A stretch of 64,000 nt of DNA, from contig JAZGTN010000062.1 in assembly GCA_037783415.1 (NCBI GenBank), positions 473,501-537,500 of the forward strand, written 5' to 3'. Origin of the DNA: Leptasterias polaris (taxonomy: Eukaryota > Echinodermata > Asteroidea > Forcipulatida > Asteriidae). A model generated the notes under the pieces. It made no database searches, was not told the DNA's origin, and was given only the letters and a program-made list of their open reading frames with translations. The first letter of the stretch is position 1. Each line of letters begins with the position of its first letter. Position numbers and translations under genes: made by a program. Shown here in pieces: positions 58,501 to 64,000 of this stretch.

Positions 58501-61500
58501 CTTAAGCAAACTTCAAACTGCGCGACGTGAAAGCCTGTCCTTTCAATAAAAAGTCACTCCAAAATACTGCAATTTGCTATTAAAACCACATCACAGCGTT
58601 AAATAAACGGAAGGCAACAGGTAGTATATAATACTCGATAAGATGTACTTAATATTATTTTGCCCGATTTTGTTTAAGGAGAGGATAAGCGTGGGTGGGG
58701 AAGGGGGTCGGTATGGTAATGGACTTACGGAAGGGCCCTTTTGGGGTCTTTTACACATTGGAGCAATAGACCCCACATAGTTCTCTTTGTTCAACTTGGA
58801 CTCCACAGATGAATTCTTCAGAAAAGGGAATAATTAGCAGACCAACAATAGGACCCGACCCCACCAACCAGATCCGTATTTGTGCGTGTTCGGGGATGTC
58901 GCCCCATTCAAGCCGAGGACTTCAACAAAAGGGATCCGGGTGTTCCGAAAGAGTGAGGACGACCTCGCTTTCGTGTACACAACCAATGCGGACGTCTCTA
59001 AAAAATAATTCAAGTTCCAAAAAAGTCAAAGCAAAGGGAGAACAAAGAGAAGCCCTCAATTTACTAGAGCGGTTAAACAATGCTAACTTATGGGGTATTT
59101 TACCTTCGGAACATTGCTACCCCACAAGGTTTTCATTCTATTGTGCAACCACACATAATAATTATTTCCTCCAGACAACCTCTCCATGGGATTTGAAATA
59201 GGCCCCTAATGTTTGCAAAATAATTATGATATGTGCAAATTAATAAAGTACACTTATAACGAGGTTGATGCCAAAATGAAATTTCAATTTATTTAGAAAC
59301 TTTAGCTGTGCTTTTTTTATCCGATTCCTTTTTGTAGGTCTTGGTTTTGGCATGGTGGTGATTTCTGCCTACTTCTGTCTGTACTACAACATAATCATCT
59401 CCTATTCTGTCTACTACATGTTTGCTTCATTCTTGAATCCCTTACCATGGGTTGGATGTAATCATACCTTCAACACAGATGCTTGTTTCGATGGTAGCCA
59501 ACGAACTGGAGACGTGAAGACGTGTCCTCTCAACCCTAACCCAAACGACACGGTACAAGGCAGTGTAGTCTTTTCCAGCGAAGAATACTTTGAGTACGTG
59601 ATAAGCTGAATCTCAAATCTCACCATCATATATTGTCGTGGCTCTCAAGCAACAGATTTGTCTAATGAGATCATTTAACCACCTATTTAATAAATATCCA
59701 CAGAACCCTAACCCTAACCAAATCAACTAACCTTAGAGAAGCTATTGTTGTCATTGTTGTCATTGTTGTCTTTGTTGTCATTGTTGTCATTGTTGTCTTT
59801 GTTGTCTGTTTCCGATACAGAGAAGTAACAAACATCACACAATATGAAAGAAACTTGGTGTTTGTGGAAGATTAATCGCACACTGATTTCGATTTTGAAC
59901 AAACATTTAGGACAATGAAACCCTATAATTGTTTTTTTGTCATCACTCAAACAAATTATTGTATTTCAAGCAATACGAACATCCTCGGAAATATTTCCGT
60001 CTGCAATTCGGCAGCTTGAAGGTTTTCTTTTTATTGTGCTGAGGAATGGTTTGTAATGATGAATGCTTTGCTGTAAAAAATAACCGCTGTATCCTCACAA
60101 CATCAATTTATGTTTTGTAACTCTATAGCGCTCTGTGAAATTGTTTACTTTGAGAACTTTTTATAAAGGCAGACAATGTCCTTCTGATGTAAAACAGTTT
60201 TATTATTTGTTACGGGAACGAGTATGGTATTTGTTTAGTGTCAGTTGTCTTTGTTTAATGTTGCTTGTCAGATACGTTTGTACCCGCCTTTTCATCAAAG
60301 GATAATTTTGGAATGTGCTGATTGTGTTTTGTAGACGGCGAGTTTTGCAACTTACAGACTCAATAGATGACGTAGGAACAATTCAATGGGAGATACTACT
60401 GTGTTTCATCTTCGTATGGGTTGTGGTCTTCGTATGTATCAGCAAAGGCGTCAAGACCTCAGGAAAGGTAAACTAATTAATGCACCCCAAATCTTTCTCA
60501 TATTTGCCAATACTTAATTTCTATATACATAATATTATGTTGTTGCTTTGAATATAATTTAGCCTTGGTAGGCGACAAAAAGAAAAGTCATTTAACGATA
60601 TCACGTATTATAATTAACTTAGACTCGTGTTTAAATTCAATTCATTCTTCCATTGAAACATGGGGGAACTCAACCAAAAGCAAAGCTGTGCTTTGCCCAA
60701 ATAATCTTGTTCTATTTTTCATGTAGGGAAAAGGTGACACTTCTGATGTATGTTTTCTCATTTTCACATCTAATACACCGGCATTATATTTTTTGATCGA
60801 GCAAATGAGCAACTATAGACCACCAGAATGTGAACAGTGCGGGACATTCACTTGTTTTTTCTGGCAAAACAAAATCAAAACACATGATTTTATAAAAAAA
60901 AATTAAGTCGAGGACTTCTGCCATGTTTCCAATTGTTTGAACTAATTTTTATTTTAGAGAAGTCCCCATTTGTTTTGCACACACAATCGAACCGAGGACG
61001 TCGCTCTGTCATGCACCAGGTCTCTTTTTAAAAGTTCTAGTTGTCGACGGCAACACGCTCTCCACCGCCCTATCCTGCAATCGGGCACATCTTACCTGTC
61101 CCTCTTTTGTTTGTATACCTTAGCAACAGCTCCTATTGGTTTTGTACACACTTTCAAACTTGATTTGATTTTGGGTTGAACAAAGAAAAACCCAAAATCA
61201 TTTAAACATTTACCCAGTCAGTTTCCCTTGTGGTTTATTATTTGATATCTGATATAAAAAGTCGCATCCCCTTAAGGTGATCCCCTGGCTGCCGCTTCCC
61301 AGGTTGTATCGTATACTTGGGTGTGATCCCTGGCTACACGGCAGTTTGCGGTTGTATGGCTTCTGACTGGCACCCCCCGAACAAAGATATTGACAAAATA
61401 GGGAGACCGCCAACATAGGGCTAGATAGCTCAGTTGGTAGAGCGCCGGCACGTTAAACCGGAGGTCGTTGGTTCAAATCCCGCTCTAGTCAATTTTTCTT

Positions 61501-63299
61501 TGTTCAACCCAAAATCATTTAAACATTTACCCAGTCAGTCTCCCTTGTGGTTTATTATTTGATATCACTTTCAAACTTGGTACATTCACCCAACGGGGGA
61601 CCCTATGGTCTCATTGTTAAAGGTCCCCAGTTTGAATGTGTATACCTACCCACAATGACACGCAAAGAACAACAAAAGCAAAAGAGGGAGGTTGGGACAG
61701 AGAACACAACAACAAATTTATGATAATATTGTACACTTTTTGAATAAAATGAGGCCATGATTCTATATTTGTGTGTTTGTCACCAGGTTGTGTATTTTAC
61801 AGCAACATTCCCATATCTTGGTCTACTGACTCTCCTGATCGTAGGCGCCCTGCAGCCTGGTGCAGTCAACGGTATTCTCTACTTCATTACACCACAGTTT
61901 GATAAACTTCTTGATATCCAGGTACAACCCTTAAACATTGGGTAACGATCAACATAAAGCAGAGACATTAAAATAAAAGGCAGGGTGTAGTTTGGGTAAT
62001 TACTCAACAGGTTAATGACCATAAAAACTGAATTGGTAAAGTGTTTTGGAGAGCTGTTGATGTTGTATAGAAATGATCCCATTTGCAGTAATGTAGTTTT
62101 AGAGAAAGAGGTATTTTGTTCACCAACAAATTGTATCAAAGAAAGGCTTTAATTCCATGCACAGAATTCTATGCAACAAGGGTGCAACCTTGATGACCAA
62201 AATGAGCCAAAATTTTCACAGGTTTGTTACTTTTCATGATGGGATACACCAAGTTGTAAGATAGGACTACAAATAAACACGTGTTTCACACTTCCCAAAA
62301 TTCAAACAAGAATTTTAGCGATGCACCCCAGTTGTTATTTTATGTTTACTCCCCCCCCCCACGTTCTGTTGGATGTGCCTCTAAATTCATTTGATGACGT
62401 CATACAGGTATGGAGAGCGGCAGCCAATCAGGTTGTTTTTTCTTTCGCCATTGGATGGGGAGGTTTGCAAACGTTATCGAGCTACAATAAATTCCACAAT
62501 AACATCTTCAGGTCAGTGTAATGCACTACTTGTATTAAGGTCTTAACACTATCTAAGAATGTTGACCATGAATCATCTTGACTCTCTAATTATCCGTCTG
62601 TTTGTTATACTTGTCATCCACTCATGCTATCTCTGTAAATAATAATAATAATACGAGATATTTATATAGCGCATAATGCAGGAGCCTCTATGCGCAACAC
62701 AAAACATAAAACAATGAAATGAATACAAAAGCAAGAATTAGTAGTTAGGCTGACCACCTGCATAATTATACACATCAAATCAAACAAAACAAGAGCATGT
62801 TTTGGGGTGTAGTTGCACAAAATCTCTATGTGTCTTTGAATACATAAACAGCAAATTGACATATACAAGAACAAATCCTATAAACGGCACAATTCTGTTT
62901 TGGCTCCGTAAAGTATTTCTGTGTTCGGAAAAATTTGATGCCGTGCAAACACTTATTTATAACGTATATTGAATTTAAAATGGCTGTTACTTTTCCATCC
63001 AAAATACCTGTTCTGCAAATGCATTGAATGGTTTTTCTGAGACTATATTATGGTACAAATGGAACTTTTGAAGTGATACCACAAATTGGTTCTGTCATGA
63101 GTCAGTTAAGTGGCTTAATCTAGGATGACGTTGTTGGGAGTATTGTGTTGTTCCACGTTGTATATTTATTTCAGAGATGCGACTATCGTGATAGTTTGTG
63201 GAGCTTTGACCAGTATCTTTGCTGGATTTGTCGTCTTTTCTATCATTGGATTTATGGCGTGTGATGCAGGGGTACCTATCGACAAAGCTATAAATGCAG
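55376..63299 (+). CDS. SLC6 Na+/Cl- neurotransmitter transporter, glycine-transporter-like (5' seven exons, partial)
   Basis: Exons 55376-55511, 58321-58452, 59338-59593, 60335-60467, 61787-61921, 62408-62511 and 63175-63299 join in phase to 341 residues. Family members are about 600 aa with 12 helices, so the C-terminal part lies beyond the right edge. SLC6 proteins are plasma-membrane symporters for amino acids or neurotransmitters. Visible features: TM1 with [20 protein letters not shown] (about residues 30-48), [11 protein letters not shown] after TM2, WRISPLFKG (about 82-90), an extracellular loop with the Cys pair C130/C139 and sequons N131 and N159, then [10 protein letters not shown] (220-229), and TM6-7 [16 protein letters not shown] followed by [16 protein letters not shown]. 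The last two blocks and MSFGQF/WRISP recall glycine transporters (SLC6A5/SLC6A9). Proline or other amino-acid SLC6 members remain possible. The N-terminus is very short (about 12 residues before the first helix). The start has a good context (AAGATGG). Confidence 0.9.
56332..56638. mobile_element. ~307-bp inverted-repeat MITE
   Basis: GTTACACCCGGTTCAGACAG at the left is the inverse, with two mismatches, of CAGTCTGAACTGGGTGTAAC at the right. GCCGAACC and GGTTCGGC form a second inverted pair. Open frames inside (for example 56322-56585) are by-products. Confidence 0.82.
57104..57196 (+). repeat. 93-bp direct repeat, copy 1
   Basis: AGCCACAGTGGCTTACCAGG .. TTAACAAAGTCATACAA is repeated at 57287-57379 with about three differences. 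An AAT microsatellite precedes this copy. Confidence 0.92.
57287..57379 (+). repeat. 93-bp direct repeat, copy 2
   Basis: Second copy, offset 183 bp. Confidence 0.92.
58321..58452 (+). CDS. SLC6 exon 2
   Basis: 132 nt, residues 46-89. Follows acceptor TTCTTTTTCAG. Codes [20 protein letters not shown] and [20 protein letters not shown]; donor GTATGT. Confidence 0.93.
59338..59593 (+). CDS. SLC6 exon 3
   Basis: 256 nt, residues 90-174. TM3 ([20 protein letters not shown]) and the large extracellular loop with [18 protein letters not shown], two sequons and EEYF. Confidence 0.93.
59740..59811 (+). repeat. 9-bp tandem repeat
   Basis: About eight units of TTGTTGTCA / TTGTTGTCT in SLC6 intron 3. 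The preceding CCCTAACCCTAACC at about 59704 is only two units long. Confidence 0.92.
60335..60467 (+). CDS. SLC6 exon 4
   Basis: 133 nt, residues 175-219. [19 protein letters not shown] then TM4 and [11 protein letters not shown]; donor GTAAAC. Confidence 0.93.
61163..61565 (+). mobile_element. tRNA-cored element with terminal direct repeats and 14-bp target duplication
   Basis: Bounded by CACTTTCAAACTTG on both sides (61149-61162 and 61566-61579), a clear target-site duplication. Inside, a ~65-bp terminal sequence (CCCAAAATCATTTAAACATT .. GGTTTATTATTTGATAT) occurs at both ends in direct orientation. Between them lie a ~165-bp body (CTGGCTGCCGCTTCCCAGG) and a tRNA-like core at 61419-61490. 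It lies in SLC6 intron 4. Confidence 0.88.
61419..61490 (+). other. tRNA-like core of the element
   Basis: 72 nt that fold as a tRNA. Acceptor GGCTAGA/TCTAGTC has one G-T pair; TA at positions 8-9; D arm GCTCAGTTGGTAGAGC; anticodon stem CCGGC/ACCGG with one mismatch; B box GGTTCAAATCC. Position 33 is C instead of U and no CCA is encoded, so this is a repeat-borne Pol III-type core rather than a working tRNA gene. The loop would place GTT (Asn-like) as anticodon. Confidence 0.75.
61787..61921 (+). CDS. SLC6 exon 5
   Basis: 135 nt, residues 220-264. [17 protein letters not shown] (TM5), then [20 protein letters not shown]. Confidence 0.94.
62408..62511 (+). CDS. SLC6 exon 6
   Basis: 104 nt, residues 265-298. 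[20 protein letters not shown] then [14 protein letters not shown] (TM6). A Trp at the TM6 substrate-site position is, from memory, shared with glycine transporters. Confidence 0.94.
62638..62695 (+). repeat. (AAT)n run with SINE-tail-like sequence
   Basis: AATAATAATAATAATA followed by ATTTATATAGCGC resembles the tail junction of the type B SINEs, but the rest does not match. In SLC6 intron 6. Confidence 0.5.
63175..63299 (+). CDS. SLC6 exon 7
   Basis: 125 nt, residues 299-340 plus one base. [20 protein letters not shown] and [14 protein letters not shown] (TM7), ending at donor GTAAGT. No further exon is seen to 64000. Confidence 0.93.
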
Positions 63300-63444
63300 G
63301 TAAGTTATTTGTACCCCAAAGCATTGCCACTCAAAAATTGACTATATGAGCCTTTTTGAATAACAATGTTTACCACGTGGCGGCTAAAATAATGCGAAAT
63401 GTTTGAAAACTGATAATAATCGTGCCTGTGTTGAAGGGCAATGC

Positions 63445-63720
63445 AAAAATTTGGAACCCATTTGCAATAAACTCAATTGAACTAACAACCAGATATATAG
63501 GCCCTGGTATGAAGGAACTCCAATTTGAAACCCATTTGCAATAAACCCAACATCAAACTATAACAACCAGATATGCCCTGGTATTAAATAACTCCAAGTT
63601 GGAGCCCCTTAGCAATAAATCCAATATCGAACTGAAAACAGGAGATAGGCCCTGGTAAGAAAGACCTCCAGTTTGGAACCCCTCAGCAATAAACCCAATA
63701 TCAAACTAACAACCAGATGT
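63445..63720 (+). repeat. ~70-bp degenerate tandem repeat, about 4 copies
   Basis: Units contain GCAATAAACCCAATATC, AACAACCAGATA and GGCCCTGGTA, followed by a T-rich stretch (63718-63760). In SLC6 intron 7. Confidence 0.85.
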
Positions 63721-64000
63721 TTTTTGTTTTTTTTCTTTTTGTTTTTTTGTTTTTTTTCCAATCAATTCAATTCAATTCAAAGTTTTATTAGCCTAGTCAC
63801 ATGTCCAGAATAAGTAAGATCTGAGCCAACATTGATGTTGAATACCATCGTTGCTACAAGGTTTCCACATTGAACACAATTAGCAGTGAATACAGCCATT
63901 CCTCATTCTGGATTTTTTATTTTTATTTTTATTTTTTTTAATCCCGGGGATAACATTTTTTTGCTCTTTGATCAACTTACATCAACATAGAAAAGAGAAT

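Noticed and set aside
58809..59201. 130-aa open frame in SLC6 intron 2
   Set aside because: Low-complexity composition, no domain, and located between two confirmed SLC6 exons.
59704..59717. Telomere-like CCCTAACCCTAACC
   Set aside because: Only two units; too short to be an interstitial telomere block.
61419..61490. Functional tRNA gene
   Set aside because: Non-canonical position 33, an anticodon-stem mismatch, and location inside a dispersed element with a target duplication all point to a repeat-borne core.

Overview
The window is animal genomic DNA: AT-rich, with spliced genes, GT-AG introns and many interspersed repeats. The protein families are metazoan. The tRNA-headed SINEs and foldback/MITE-type repeats would suit a marine invertebrate, perhaps a non-vertebrate deuterostome such as an echinoderm, but nothing here fixes the species. 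No bacterial-type operon, CRISPR array, rRNA gene or intact viral gene is visible.

Three protein genes were rebuilt exon by exon by joining reading frames at splice sites with matching phase. (1) Plus strand, 5151-12174: a complete five-exon MAPEG gene of the MGST2/LTC4S/FLAP group, 162 aa. (2) Minus strand, 47610 down to 16579: a complete 16-exon myotubularin lipid phosphatase of the MTM1/MTMR1/MTMR2 type, 649 aa, with the HCSDGWDRT active site. Its first intron is 12.6 kb and its introns hold most of the repeats. (3) Plus strand from 55376 to the right edge: the first seven exons (341 aa) of an SLC6 sodium/chloride-coupled transporter closest to the glycine-transporter branch; the gene runs out of the window. 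Genes 1 and 2 converge across a 4.4 kb gap (12175-16578). Genes 2 and 3 diverge across a 7.8 kb repeat-rich gap (47611-55375). The three genes act separately (glutathione/eicosanoid chemistry, phosphoinositide turnover, amino-acid uptake) and share no evident pathway.

Mobile and repeated DNA. Non-autonomous DNA elements with visible ends include two hAT-type elements with perfect 8-bp target duplications (17689-18526 and 43624-44907), a TTA-flanked element enclosing the first of these, a TA-flanked mariner-like element (46227-47179), two TTAA-flanked elements (14228-14469 and 35496-35782), and several foldback elements (about 1928-2928, 30450-30650, 36743-37170, 50394-51080). Three decayed LINE reverse-transcriptase relics lie at about 8040-8880, 32255-32480 and 40690-41240. 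SINEs with tRNA-Leu-like heads occur at 21190-21436, 24259-24643 and 41820-42257. A separate family has a tRNA-like core between terminal direct repeats (45278-45605, 61163-61565). Two large minisatellites sit in myotubularin introns: 31 bp x about 23 (23493-24213) and 63 bp x about 37 (28010-30338). The second carries an 812-codon open frame that I read as a by-product of its unit length.

The observations most worth following are the tRNA-cored element with terminal repeats, the 1-kb foldback built from GGCGGCCGCC blocks and G-tracts, the frame-preserving 63-bp array, and the near-perfect 160-bp palindrome at 37009-37170. All identifications come from reading the sequence and from memory of the families; no search was run.
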